In this document: piece by piece, positions 48,539 to 64,000 of the stretch | How positions within the stretch are numbered: the stretch's first letter is position 1 | Layout of the letters: the number at the start of each line of letters is the position of its first letter | Origin: Paralithodes platypus | Lineage: Eukaryota > Arthropoda > Malacostraca > Decapoda > Lithodidae | NCBI GenBank assembly: GCA_032716605.1 | Contig: CM064530.1 | Coordinates: forward strand, 6,720,086 to 6,784,085 | Reading direction: 5' to 3' | DNA: 64,000 bases | The notes under the pieces: generated by a model | Database searches by the model: none | The model's input: only the letters and a program-made list of their open reading frames with translations | What the model was told of the DNA's origin: nothing | Made by a program: the position numbers and the translations under genes

Positions 48539-48735
48539 GCCCGTAGCCTAGTAGGTAGAGCTCTCGTCTCACACACGAGGGGTCGGGGGTTCAATACCCG
48601 GCCGGGCGGAGACAAATTGGGCTTGTCTCCTTTCATGTGTTAGCCTCAGTTCACCTAGCTGTAAATAGGTACCTGGAATAAGTGGACGACGTTGTGACGT
48701 CCCATCTGGGGTTGGCAAAAATGGTACAAGGCGAG
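48539..48735 (+). mobile_element. tRNA-derived SINE (family S2)
   Basis: The head 48539-48609 folds like a tRNA: GCCCG pairs with CGGGC, the A box is TAGCCTAGTAGG (48545-48556), the B box is GGTTCAATACC (48588-48598), and a TCGT/ACGA anticodon stem carries loop CTCACAC (CAC). A body with GTTCACCTAGCTGTAAATAG and GGTACCTGG follows, the kind of conserved central domain seen in animal SINEs. Not a functional tRNA gene: the D-arm is weak and the body continues without a terminator. Confidence 0.7.
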
Positions 48736-49198
48736 ATGGGTATCATATGGTTCACCTAAGCTGATGGCTACATAAGCCTTCGGGCGAGACGGTACCGTCT
48801 ATAGTGAGAATGGTACCATACAGATCCACCCTAAGCCTTCGTTTCCAATGTCGCCAATTGGCTATAATACAGACTACACACACATCCACAGCCATTCCAA
48901 CAGTACAAAAAACACTTAACATGCATTTCACGCAATACATTCCCAGTTAAGGAGGCGCGATAATAATGAGCTTAGCTCGCATTGCGTGGATTCCCCTTGA
49001 CGAACAAGTAACTGAGTAACTGAGTAACACACACACACACACCAATTGGAAAGGGTTCTCTGTGGTTACTATTTGACCCCGAGAGGTTTTTCTTCAGCTG
49101 AATTGAATCGCCTGGAGGAAGCACTGACGAATTCTTCCTCGTTCATTTTCTTCGGATCCCCCCCTCCCCCCCACACACCTATCTCTCTCTCTCTTTCT

Positions 49199-49238
<40 letters not shown>

Positions 49239-49249
49239 GCATCTTAGTG

Positions 49250-49458
49250 TACAGTCGGGCTAATAAGTGATGTATCGGCACCAATTATAGTGTTATCAAT
49301 AATTGGTATCAGCAATATACAGTATACGCACGATTTTTTCTTTTCGAGTGAGATATATACCAACCTGTTCGTCCGTCCACTTACCCACCCTATTTAACAT
49401 CTGACAGACATTAATATAGCACAGAGCGAGCCATCCGTAATGACAGCTGAGACATAAC
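49250..49458. mobile_element. TA-flanked mariner-type MITE, right end decayed
   Basis: Starts TA then CAGTCGGGCTAATAAGTGAT. The interior matches, in reverse, the complete element at 60601-60815. Confidence 0.65.
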
Positions 49459-49480
49459 GTTTTACACAATATAAACCATT

Positions 49481-49695
49481 TTAACCCCTTGAAGCTCTGA
49501 CGCGTTTTAGCAGTTAATTTTTGGCCATCATTAGACTATTTTATGCAGCTTAGGAAGGATCTGTGGGTATTAAAAGGGTAAATACTATCTCAATCAACCC
49601 TTTGACTTCCACATACCGTTACTAATCTGAATAAAATCGTCTAATAATTGCCAGAAAACAGAACAGAAACGTGTATTGGAGCTTGAAAGGGTTAA
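49481..49695. mobile_element. TTAA-1 element
   Basis: TTAA 49481-49484 and 49692-49695. Begins CCCCTTGAAGCTCTGACGCG and ends GTGTATTGGAGCTTGAAAGGG. The inner TCAACCCTTTGACTTCCACA is typical. Confidence 0.82.
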
Positions 49696-49901
49696 CTCGT
49701 ACAGTACCGGTGACGTCCTTTTCATTATATTCTGGATACTAATAGACGATTGTATTCAGCTTAGGAAGGACGTTTACCCATTAAAAGACGACAAACTATC
49801 TCAATTAATCTGTTAGCTACCATATATCCTTCTTAAGCTTCATAAAATCGTTTAAACGTAGCTAACATCAAATAAGAAAAGATGTCGCTGGAAGGGGTTA
49901 A
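49692..49901. mobile_element. TTAA-1 element sharing a TTAA with the previous one
   Basis: Begins CTCGTACAGTACCGGTGACG and ends GATGTCGCTGGAAGGGG, then TTAA 49898-49901. Confidence 0.8.
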
Positions 49902-49961
49902 GAATTCTTATAATACGTATAACATAGAAAACGGAGAAAGATAGTAAATATACGAAAATCA

Positions 49962-50618
49962 TTTATACCACTTCCCCTAGTATTGACATTCTCGGTGTAA
50001 CATTAACTACTAACTTGAGCTGGACACATTATGTTAGAAGCATTGCTAAGAATGCCTCTAAAAACTGGGACTCCTGTACAGTTCGAGAATTCTTCACTGA
50101 CGAGCAGTTGGCCGTAATATATAAAAGTCATGTGCGTTCTCAGATGGATTACTGTTCACCTCTGTGGGGTGGAAGTGGAGTGGTTGCATTGAGGCAGTTG
50201 GACAAAATTCAAAATAAAGCTATTAGATTAATCAATAACCCTGCAATCACACAGGACCTTCCTACATTATCCATACGAAGAAACGTTGCATCCCTTGCAT
50301 TATTCTACAGATATTTTCACAGCAATTGTTCCGAGGAACTTGCTTCAATTGTGCCGCCTCTCAACTAGGGCAGCTGAGAGCGCCCATGAATTTACACTTT
50401 CTCCTCCACAATGCACAACTTCTGCTTATCAGAATTCATTTATCCCCAGAGCTACTACTCTTTGGATTTCACTTCGCTCGAGTTGGTTTCCACAAACTTA
50501 CAATCTACAAAAGTTTAAATCCAGTTGTTACAAACATTTTATGAATGGAGGATGCCTTTAGGCACATGGACCTTCTTGTGTTATCTGTGTTTTTATTTCC
50601 TCCGTTCATTGTCTCTTA

Positions 50619-50630
<12 letters not shown>
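49962..50630 (+). mobile_element. J2 LINE 3' part
   Basis: SIDILGVTLTTNLSWTHYVR, FFTDEQLAVIYKSHVRSQMD, QLDKIQNKAIRLINNPAITQ, then shifted EFTLSPPQCTTSAYQNSFIP and a last ORF end (FYEWRMPLGTW). Poly(A)-like run, then (TA)n at about 50619-50668. Same family as 8956-9951. Confidence 0.82.
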
Positions 50631-50671
<41 letters not shown>

Positions 50672-50888
50672 ATTCATTATACAAATTACAGAGTACATAT
50701 TTTATTCATTAACCCTATATATATTTTGAGAGAGAGAGAGAGAGAGAGATTTATATACCAGTATAAGCTAATGGCTATTCAAAGACAAGAAAAAACGGTA
50801 TAAAATATAATATTTATTGGATTATTCTTTAAATACATATATAGACAAATATACTGCATCTAATTCCATGCCAATTACCCCTACAGTG

Positions 50889-51258
50889 TTAAGGGGGGGG
50901 AGGGGAGGGGCTGGTTTTGTGGCCCCCTTCTCCCTCGTGTTTAGCCCTATTGGTTTTTCAGATTTTAAGACGTTCGGTCCATTAGTTTGACGATTTTAAG
51001 ACTTTACGCCCCATTTCTTTGTCGATGTTAAGACCATTCGTGCCATTTAGGTGTCGATTTTTTCCTGGCGAGCGATAGCGAGTCTGTAATTTTAAGAGTA
51101 ACCAGGGACATTTTTCTACCGAAAAATGTACAAATTTATCTGGAAGGGGGGTCTGGGGAGTGTTTTAACGTGTTGATGGAGGTCTAGGGCGGAAACTAAC
51201 ACAATATAATATAAACAAATATATAAATGAGCAAATAAATACGCCCACCTCCCCTTAA
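50889..51258. mobile_element. TTAA-3 element, full length
   Basis: 362 bp between TTAA 50889-50892 and 51255-51258. Ends GGGGGGGGAGG and CCACCTCCCC. Inside: CTTCTCCCTCGTGTTTAGCC, TTTTTCCTGGCGAGCGATAG and ACATTTTTCTACCGAAAAAT. Confidence 0.85.
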
Positions 51259-51708
51259 GGTTTTGGCGTTCAGCTGTAGATTATACATACATACATGCAA
51301 AATTGCAAAAAATCTATAGTAGCTTCAATGCTGGCGATACTAACTGTTACTAGAATATATATAGCGAAATGCGGGCGGCGACTAAGTCATATTAGTCAAA
51401 TGGACGAATTATTGACATGGCTTGACTAATATTTAGTAGTCTACGGGCATCATATTCAAAATTCCACCAAAGATTGTGAGGAAGATAATGGTTTCATCCA
51501 TGTATATACTATTAGAGGGTGCAGGGAGGTAGGGAGAGTGGCGACTGACTCACGATATCAGGCGGGAGAAAGCAAAGGCGGGGGAGGGGGGGGGGACACA
51601 TGTGGAGGGATGGTAGGAGGTGCATGATAGCTAAGGGAAACATACCACCTAACTTATTAATCACATACGGCTTCCATTTCAACGGCTGTGGTGCTTTTTT
51701 TCTGGGTT
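51259..51708. other. Non-coding stretch downstream of gene H
   Basis: No gene recognised; contains a G-rich patch at 51574-51596. Confidence 0.5.
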
Positions 51709-51714
51709 TTTATT
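51709..51714 (-). terminator. Candidate polyadenylation signal of gene H
   Basis: TTTATT on the plus strand (AATAAA reversed). Without the two inserted TTAA elements (51793-52608) it would be about 75-80 bp beyond the stop codon. Confidence 0.4.
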
Positions 51715-51792
51715 TGATTGGCTATCTACCGAAAGGAGCGTCGTCGCATTAGCCCAGTAAAATCTTCCGGAAGGAGTGTTGCAGCTCTTAGG

Positions 51793-52404
51793 TTAAGGAG
51801 GGTCACCGGCTCTTTTTATCTTTCTCTCCTTTTCTCTCTTTCTCAGCCAACTATTTCAAGACGTTTATCCCCATCCAGGTGTCGATTTCTTCCTAGCAAG
51901 CGATAGCGAGCCAGCATTGTATGGAGAAATCCGGCTTCGCCGGAGAAATTTTTCTATCGAAAAATGTAGAAATAGAGCTTGCTGTCAAATAGAGCTTGCT
52001 GTCAAATAGAGCTTGCTGTCAAATAGAGCTTGCTGTCAAATAGAGCTTGCTGTCAAATAGAGCTTGCTGTCAAATAGAGCTTGCTGTCAAATAGAGCTTG
52101 CTGTCAAATAGAGTTTGCTGTCAAATAGAGCTTGCTGTCAAATAGAGCTTGCTGTCAAATAGAGCTTGCTGTCAAATAGAGCTTGCTGTCAAATAGAGTT
52201 TGCTGTCAAATAGAGCTTGCTGTCAAATAGAGCTTGCTGTCAAAGCAAAAATATATATATGCTGGCTCGCTACCGCTCGCCAGGAAAATATTAACACCTG
52301 GATGGGGGTAAACGTCTTAAAACAGTAGATTGAATGGGGCCCAATGGATACAAGCCAAAGAGAGAGGGAAAGAAAGAGAAAGAAAGCGAGGTGGGCTCCC
52401 TTAA
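51793..52404. mobile_element. TTAA-2 element with a 17-bp internal minisatellite
   Basis: Left TTAA 51793-51796 and right TTAA 52401-52404. The core GATAGCGAGCCAGCATTGTA, GGCTTCGCCGG and GCTACCGCTCGCCAGG is normal, but TAGAGCTTGCTGTCAAA is repeated about 16 times (51974-52243) where other copies have it once (CAGCAAGCTAAATTT region). Confidence 0.88.
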
Positions 52405-52604
52405 CCCCCACAGTACCAGGGACTTCCTTCTCATTGTATTCGGGCAACTATTAAACGATTTTATTCAGCTTAGGAGGAACGTCTACCAATTGAAAGGCTA
52501 CAGACTATATCAATTAAGCCACTTAGTTACCATATATCCTTCCTAAGCTTCATAAAATCGTCTAAATATAGCTAGAATATTATATATAAGACGTCGTCGC
52601 TGGT

Positions 52605-52608
<4 letters not shown>
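52401..52608. mobile_element. TTAA-1 element at the stop codon of gene H
   Basis: Shares TTAA 52401-52404 with the TTAA-2 element. Its other TTAA (52605-52608) contains, on the minus strand, the TAA stop of gene H. Ends CCCCCACAGTACCAGGGACT and GACGTCGTCGCTGG. Confidence 0.85.
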
Positions 52609-58630
<6,022 letters not shown>

Positions 58631-58705
58631 GATGATGATGTTGATACGGTGGACTATGAAAGACTGACACAACATCACTGGTGCAGTCCCTTTCTTATAT
58701 AGTGT
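58631..58705 (-). promoter_or_regulatory. Core promoter of gene H
   Basis: TATATAAG on the minus strand at 58701-58694, 71 bp before the ATG at 58630. TCAGTC near 58667-58662 fits the arthropod initiator, about 36 bp after the TATA start. CATCATCATC repeats precede the ATG. Confidence 0.65.
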
Positions 58706-58719
58706 GACCTACCTCCCAA

Positions 58720-58915
58720 CCTCTCTCTCTCTCTCTCTTAACAATGCAACTTTCTGGTTGAGCCCATTAACTCTCTAACTATATTTCTAACTTCTAGCTA
58801 TTCTTCATCTATTATCCCCTCCAAGTAAACCCTCCAATAAGTCTTCCATACAAAAAGTCCCAAATTCCTCCAATCCATCATTAGCTTGTATTTCTATCTT
58901 TACTCTAGCCAGCAG

Positions 58916-58948
<33 letters not shown>

Positions 58949-59040
58949 GGGTGGGGAGAGAGCCTTCTGCTTTGCTATTCTTTCCTTCCACTTAGTAGCA
59001 TTTTTCCATCTCTATCTATACCGTTTCTTTCGCTATTGGG
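58720..59040. other. Upstream of gene H: CT-rich spacer
   Basis: CT runs at 58722-58738 and 58918-58948. No gene recognised. Confidence 0.5.
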
Positions 59041-59660
59041 AATGCCTCTGGATGTTACTGACTTAGAAAAGGATTTGGGTGTTCCGATTACCTGTAACTT
59101 AAAGTTTTCCAAGCAGTGCATTGAAGTAGAGAAAAAAGCTCAGAAATTATTGGACTATATTAAGAGGCAATTTAAGTATAGAAATTAGGAAATAGTCCTC
59201 ACACTTTACAAAGCTCTGATACGGCCTCTCCTGGAGTATGCTGTTCAATTCTGGTCTCCAGCACTCAGGAAAGATATAGAGCGATTGGCGAAAGGACAAG
59301 CCGAGGCTACAAAGCTTATTCCATCGATTAGAAGACTGAGCTATGAGGACCGGTTGAGAGCTCTTGATCTCTTTCCGTTGGAGAGACAGACTACGAGGTC
59401 AGCTCCTTGAAGTTTATAAAAAACTTATGGGTTTGACAACGTGGATTATAGCAAAATGTTTAGTCGTAATATGAATACAACACACAACCATGGCTGGAAA
59501 TAAGAATTGAAAAGGTTCAGCACTAATATTTGTGGAAACTTTTTTCACATAGAAGATCTGTTCTACCTGAAACAAAATTCCCTCCGAAGTTGTGAACAGT
59601 TCTTCAGTAGAACAGTTCAAGAAAAGAGTAGATATTATTTTGCACACTCAGTAATGAGTG
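59041..59660 (+). mobile_element. CR1-like LINE carboxy end
   Basis: DLEKDLGVPITCNLKFSKQC, EKKAQKLLDYIKRQFKYRN, VLTLYKALIRPLLEYAVQFW, SPALRKDIERLAKGQAEATK, YEDRLRALDLFPLERQ, then a frameshift and GFDNVDYSKMFSRN. One stop at 59186 and at least one frameshift. It differs in sequence from the CR1-like piece at 11050. Confidence 0.78.
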
Positions 59661-59881
59661 TAGTGCACTAAACAATTTATCTCCTTCCACTTCGAGTATC
59701 TCCCCGGAATGGGCCGCAAGGTCTCTAAGATACTAACTATTCCTTGTAACTCCTCTCTCTCTCTCTCTCTCTCTCTCTGTATACCGTCTTAACATTCTTT
59801 CTCACAGCCTCAAACATCCTCGCAATAATCAAGCATAGAGTTGATGCAGATATTCTTAGAAGCTATATGCGAAGTGTTGTT

Positions 59882-60125
59882 AAACCCTTTCAATACCATG
59901 ACGACTTTGTACCTTTGATTCTGGCTAAAATTTGATGATTTTTATGCAACTTAAAAAATACCTATGTTACAAATATACCTAATTAATTAAATCAATGAAA
60001 CTAATAAATACATGTGGTACTCCAAGGATTCGAACCTAGGATACTCACACAGAAATTCCGTGCACTAACCATTATGACGCTATCAAGACAGTTAATTTAA
60101 GATAGTTCGAAGCCTGTTAATTATT
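59882..60125. mobile_element. TTAA-1 half element with a SINE (family S1) inside
   Basis: GTTAAACCCTTTCAATACCA to about 59965, then on the minus strand a tRNA-like head (TGATAGCGTCATAATGGTTA; CTAGGTTCGAATCCTTGGAG) at 59985-60095, then TTTAAGATAGTTCGAAGCC of the MITE. Confidence 0.55.
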
Positions 60126-60129
60126 TGTT

Positions 60130-60300
60130 TAATTGCAGACTAGCTATCGCTCGCCATAAACAAAATCGACACATAATTGACAAGAAAGATCTTAAAATTG
60201 ACAAAGAACTGGGGCGAAAGGTCTTATAATCGCCAAACTAATGTGCATAAACATGAGGGAGAAGGGGGTCCAGAAAAAACAACAACAACAACAACAACAA
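60130..60300. mobile_element. TTAA-3 fragment
   Basis: AGCTATCGCTCGCCATAAAC, TCGACACATAATTGACAAG, GGGGCGAAAGGTCTTATAAT, followed by a CAA trinucleotide run (60281-60308). Confidence 0.6.
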
Positions 60301-60314
60301 CAAAAACAACTTCA

Positions 60315-60525
60315 CCCTGTCAGGCGCATGGTGTGTTTCCCTTGTATTCCTGCTAACACTAGACGACTTTATGGATCTTAGGAAGGACGTCTGTGGAATC
60401 GGAGCGGTAATAATGATCTCGATTAATCCTTTGACTCCTACAGAACATTCCTAAGCTGTATAACATCGTATTATAACAGCCAGAACAAAGAACAAGATCA
60501 CGGCACGGTATGCTGAAAGGGTTAA
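60315..60525. mobile_element. TTAA-1 element
   Basis: CACCCTGTCAGGCGCATGGT to CGGTATGCTGAAAGGGTTAA. Inner ACTAGACGACTTTATGGATC and TCGATTAATCCTTTGACTCC. Confidence 0.65.
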
Positions 60526-60600
60526 GCGTTCATCATTACATCAATAAGTTTTGTTTATTAATATATTTTATGTTTTATTTATATTTTGTTTTACTCCCTG

Positions 60601-60815
60601 TACAGTGGCGCTAATAAGTCATGTCTCAGCTGTCGTTACGTTTGGCTCGCTCTGTGCTGTATTAATGTCTGTCAGATGTCGAATAGGGTGGGTAAGTGTA
60701 GGAACATGTTTGTAGATCTCACTTAAAAAGAAGAAATCATGGGTAAATATTGCTGATACCAATTATTGATCAAAACATAATTGGTGCCGAGACATCACTT
60801 ATTAGCGCGACTGTA
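60601..60815. mobile_element. TA-flanked mariner-type MITE, complete
   Basis: 211 bp (60603-60813) flanked by TA. Left CAGTGGCGCTAATAAGTCAT and right end, reversed, CAGTCGCGCTAATAAGTGAT are terminal inverted repeats of about 28 bp. It interrupts a TTAA-3 element (CTCCC before, ATCCCTCAAGCTT after). Confidence 0.78.
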
Positions 60816-60967
60816 CATCCCTCAAGCTTACAAAACAAAACAATATATATAAATAAATAAATACAATAAAAAAATGACCCCCCTTCAAGATAAATGTGTA
60901 GGCCAACATCTTTCAAGTAAAAAAAAAAAATCCCAGACAAAACCCGATTGCTCTTAAATTGCACAAC

Positions 60968-61143
60968 TTCATTAGACGATTACATTTTTAGCTAATTGAA
61001 TCTACCTTGAGAACTCAAAGGGGTACATTCGATCTCATTAAACCCTCTAAATAACATAGGTCCTTCTTAAACTGCATAAAATCGTCAAGTTTTAGCCAGA
61101 ATCAAAAGTAAAACAAGCTTCATCGTGGTGGTGAAGGGGTTAA
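60968..61143. mobile_element. TTAA-1 element, left end lost
   Basis: CATTAGACGATTACATTTTT, ATTAAACCCTCTAAATAACA, TTCATCGTGGTGGTGAAGGGG, then TTAA 61140-61143 shared with the next element. Confidence 0.65.
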
Positions 61144-61490
61144 GGGGAGATGGGCGTATTTATTTGCTTATTTAGGTATTTTTGTTTTGTTTTATATATT
61201 TGTTAAGTTTCCTCGTCGACCTCCATCAAGCTTTAAAAAAACACACACCTCAAGAACCCCCTTCAAGATAAATTTGTAAATTTTTCGGTAGAAAAATGTC
61301 TCGGCCGAAGTATTACAGGGTGGCTATCGCTCGCCAGGAAAAAAATTGACACCTAAATTCCATGAAAGGTTTTAATACTGACAAGGAAATGGGGCGAAAA
61401 GTCTTAAAATCGCCAAGCTAAAGGGCCAATCGTCTTAAAATCTGAAAACGAATAAGAGTAAAAATGAGGGAGAAGGGGACCTCCCCCCCA
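61140..61490. mobile_element. TTAA-3 element
   Basis: GGGGAGATGGGCGTATTTAT, TTTTTCGGTAGAAAAATG, GGCTATCGCTCGCCAGG. The right end decays into GACCTCCCCCC. Confidence 0.75.
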
Positions 61491-61594
61491 GGAAGCATTC
61501 CAGTATACCCACACATGTAGGCTACTGTACGTGTGAGTGTTTGTGTACGTGTGAGTGTTTGTGTACGTCACCTTGCCTGGGGCCATGAGAGGGA

Positions 61595-61680
61595 AATCAA
61601 CCAACCAATCACAGACCAGTTAGATCACGTCATTACCAACCAATCACAGACCAGTTACGTCACTTCATTAGCTTCATCAC
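61595..61680 (+). promoter_or_regulatory. Tandem CCAAT / CRE-like motif pair
   Basis: CCAACCAATCACAGACCAGT occurs twice, each followed by CACGTCATTA or ACGTCACTTCATTA (CRE half sites). It looks like a duplicated pol II promoter element, but no gene has been identified downstream. Confidence 0.3.
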
Positions 61681-61689
61681 ATTCTTGAC

Positions 61690-62164
61690 TTCAATCACTT
61701 TTGTCTTAGCCCAATTTAAGCCGAGGGTGCTTTTTTTTAACACTTTTGCTGCGGTCATATTTCCGCCATATTAGGGCTTATTCAGGCACTCCTGATTGAT
61801 TATTCAAGTGTCTGAATGAAATTAAATGTATTCAGCCAAAAACTAGAAGACAATAGCTTCAAAATGACACCAAAACGAGCTTCGTAGCTCACAGGCTTCA
61901 CCTGCAGCGCTACCATAGACATTCGCTAAAATGAGCAATTATCGCTAATATCACGCTACATTTGCCTTTGGCAGCGCTGTATATCTGGCGGGAGCATGGC
62001 TCAGAGTCCTCAGTGCCGCAGCCAGCTGGCTGGAGGAAGGATGTGTGGCCGCTCCCTCGCACTCAATTCTACAGGCTTTAAGCTTTATAAGCCTATAAAT
62101 TGCTGTAAATTGCCATGGCGTTCTGGAACGTCTCTCGCAGGCAATGGGTTGATTACCGTGTTTC
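61690..62164. other. Non-coding stretch, possible unmapped first exon or promoter region
   Basis: Moderately GC-rich around 61970-62060 (CTGGCGGGAGCATGGCTCAG). No similarity recognised. Confidence 0.3.
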
Positions 62165-62350
62165 GCCTCGTTAGTTAGTGATTTAAGACATTTCACCCCA
62201 TTAAGTTGGCGATCATAATACGTTTTGCCCCATTCAGTTGTCGATGTTTTCGGGGCGAGCATTAACGAGCCCGCAGTTTAGGAGAAATCGGCCTTCAGCC
62301 GGAACACTTCCCAATGAAAATTTAACAAAATTAGGTTGAAGGTTCTTGGG
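62165..62350. mobile_element. TTAA-3 fragment, diverged
   Basis: GATTTAAGACATTTCACCCC, TAAGTTGGCGATCATAATAC, CAGTTGTCGATGTTTTCGGG and GGAGAAATCGGCCTTCAGCC. Confidence 0.55.
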
Positions 62351-62516
62351 TCTGATATGAGCAACTTGCATTTCATTGTGTTTGTAGTTCAGTGGTCTCT
62401 ACCTGATGATCTTGGATGGCGCCATTGAGCACATGTAGACTTTAAAAGTATGCTCACCAAACAATTGTGCCTCATCTCAAATCACTTAATTATCACATAG
62501 CCTAATTCGAACACAG

Positions 62517-62984
62517 TATCCTTTGTGAATGCGCGCCTTTTTGTGCGCCTAAATAGTCAGGCTGACCATCCACCAGAATTAGGTGAAGCCACCGAATTTG
62601 CTTCCAGACTTGTCACCGCCCAAAGAAACTACTCCCCAGACGGGGTATGGGAGAGGATATGTCGGGATTGTTCTTCCATTAGTAAAGGTAAATGTAAGTG
62701 CTTCTTTGATACGTGCATGGCTCTGTTGATACGTGATGGCTATCATATTATATGTGATTAGTAAAAGACAAAGCACGCAATTGGGTGAGGGCTGGTCCTA
62801 TCCAGAGTGAGGTTTGGCATCCTCTACCCAACCTTACCCGGTTCTGTCTGTCTCTTTTCCTGTTTTACTTTTCTTTATAGGTGCTGGCGAGATCGTCCGA
62901 TTGGGTGGCACTACAAGGTGGGCTGCGGACAGTGGGGTCATTGGCCCATGGGCTGATGACCCCCTTCCCCGCTGCTCTCTCTGA
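62517..62984 (+). CDS. Candidate two-exon coding fragment, function unknown
   Basis: A possible exon 62517-62687 follows an ACAG and ends at AAAG|GTAAAT. A second candidate starts at 62881 after a good polypyrimidine tract (TTTACTTTTCTTTATAG). Splicing in phase 1 joins ...WERICRDCSSISK to GAGEIVRLGGTTRWAADSG and stops at 62982-62984. The first piece contains LNSQADHPPELGEATEFASR. I do not recognise the product; it may be a LINE ORF or a chance frame. Splice sites are predicted by eye only. Confidence 0.2.
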
Positions 62985-63244
62985 GACAGATCTCATCTAT
63001 TTTCCCATGCCCCTCAACTTTCTCTTCAGGGCACAGGGCCCTGGAAGGGGCTTCGGTGTCCCGGGCGTTTTCGCACTCCCCTCATCCCCTCGCCTGGACG
63101 TGGCTTCGGTCACCTGGGCATTTTTTAGTGGTAAAGCTATCACTTCAATGGCTTCACCTCAGATGTTATACTTCTGGACAAGGTTTCTTCACATCAACAT
63201 CTGGGATAAAGACCTTCCAGATTTGTCATTTAAAATGGTCCAGT

Positions 63245-64000
63245 GACCTTCATGTACTTTCTCTAACAAAACTTCCTCCATTCATTCATGTCATTTTCTA
63301 ATTCTTTTGCTTCAACCATTCCCTCTTCACGCTTTGACACACATTCTGACACCATTATTATCATACCATCTTCTTCTCGGCTTTCCACGCCTTTTTCTTC
63401 CTTCCACTTCACTGACATAGATACTTTTAACTATTATTTTTTCAGGCATTCTCGTCATGTGACCATACAATCTGAGAACACTTTCTTCAACATTTTGCTC
63501 TACCAACTTCTTAACTCCACATGCCTCCCTTATGTTCACACTTCTTACTTTGTCTATTCTTCGAACTCCACGTACACATTTCTTAGCAAATCCATTTCAA
63601 CTGTTCTTACTCGTGCCTTTTCATTACTATACCATACCAGAGTTTCACATCGATACATCAATGTCGGCACCAACACACCCTCATGCAATCCTCTCACTGC
63701 TTCCATACTCAAGTTTCTGTTACTAAACAAGGCTTTCATTGATCCACCTACTTTTCTTCCTTGTGTTACTTTTTTCTACCTTTCTTGTACGTGTTCACCT
63801 TTTCTCAATCATGGCTCCCATATGCATATAAATTCTTCAACTAGTTCAAGCTATTCTCCATTAGTCCATACATTACACACAGTGTCTCCTTCTCTTTCTA
63901 CTACCATTACTTTGCTTTTATTAACATTTACTTTCAGACATCGTCTTTCACATACTTCCACAAATCTCCACCATCTGACACAGGTCATTTTCGCCCTCAG
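63245..64000 (-). mobile_element. RTE-like LINE 3' part, running off the window
   Basis: On the minus strand: CLKVNVNKSKVMVVERE, VGGSMKALFSNRNLSMEAVR, LHEGVLVPTLMYRCETLVWY, ARVRTVEMDLLRNVYVEFEE, VEESVLRLYGHMTRMPEKII and EVEGRKRRGKPRRRWYDNNG. Stops and frameshifts at about 63555 and 63740. Related to, but a different family from, the copy at 20215. Confidence 0.78.

Noticed and set aside
48539..48609. Functional tRNA gene (CAC anticodon loop)
   Set aside because: The D-arm is weak, there is no pol III terminator after the acceptor stem, and the sequence continues into a SINE body.
51974..52243. 17-bp direct repeats as a CRISPR-like array
   Set aside because: Units are contiguous without spacers and lie inside a TTAA-2 element in a eukaryotic genome; it is a minisatellite.
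62881..63246. 121-codon frame MLARSSDWVAL...
   Set aside because: No recognisable motif; the GTG/ATG start is arbitrary, and an alternative phase gives a better splice-compatible reading, which is listed at low confidence.

Overview
The window looks like arthropod nuclear DNA, most likely a decapod crustacean. The reasons are intron-split cuticle genes with a Rebers-Riddiford (RR) chitin-binding region, dense GA/CA/TA microsatellites, and many 5'-truncated non-LTR retrotransposons and short inverted-repeat elements. Nothing prokaryotic (operons, Shine-Dalgarno sites, CRISPR) is present. The species assignment is an inference.

The backbone is a cuticle-protein gene cluster. Seven near-identical small RR genes (A-G; about 147-149 aa) share one architecture. 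A TATA box (TATATAAGG) lies exactly 61 bp before a start exon of only two codons (ATG AAG). A ~45-codon second exon carries the hydrophobic signal core, and a 306-bp third exon carries the RR chitin-binding region; all introns are phase 0. A (355-1184, first exon outside the window), B (5455-7057), C (11721-13445), D (17337-18907) and E (23006-25783) are on the plus strand. F (30239-31852) and G (36000-37570) are on the minus strand, so the cluster turns round near 28380. C to G lie in duplicated units of roughly 5.5-6 kb. These units also carry LINE pieces, including a hybrid of a jockey-like LINE 5' part fused head-on to an RTE-like LINE piece.

An eighth gene, H (52605-58630, minus), has the same three-exon plan, with ATG AAG alone in exon 1. 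Its exon 2 has grown to 783 codons of Pro/Asp-rich and Ser/His/Pro/Gln-rich repeats before a divergent RR exon. It is the most distinctive gene here. Its stop codon lies inside a TTAA site into which two mobile elements have inserted.

From 38 to 64 kb the DNA is mainly repeats: three families of TTAA-flanked palindromic MITE-like elements (called TTAA-1, TTAA-2 and TTAA-3 here), often nested or sharing one TTAA; at least five groups of LINE 3' fragments; tRNA-derived SINEs; a TA-flanked mariner-type MITE; and minisatellites that arose inside the MITEs. No intact transposase or reverse transcriptase remains. The cuticle genes are predicted to make secreted chitin-binding exoskeleton proteins. 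Their shared core promoters suggest coordinated, moult-linked expression, which is an inference.
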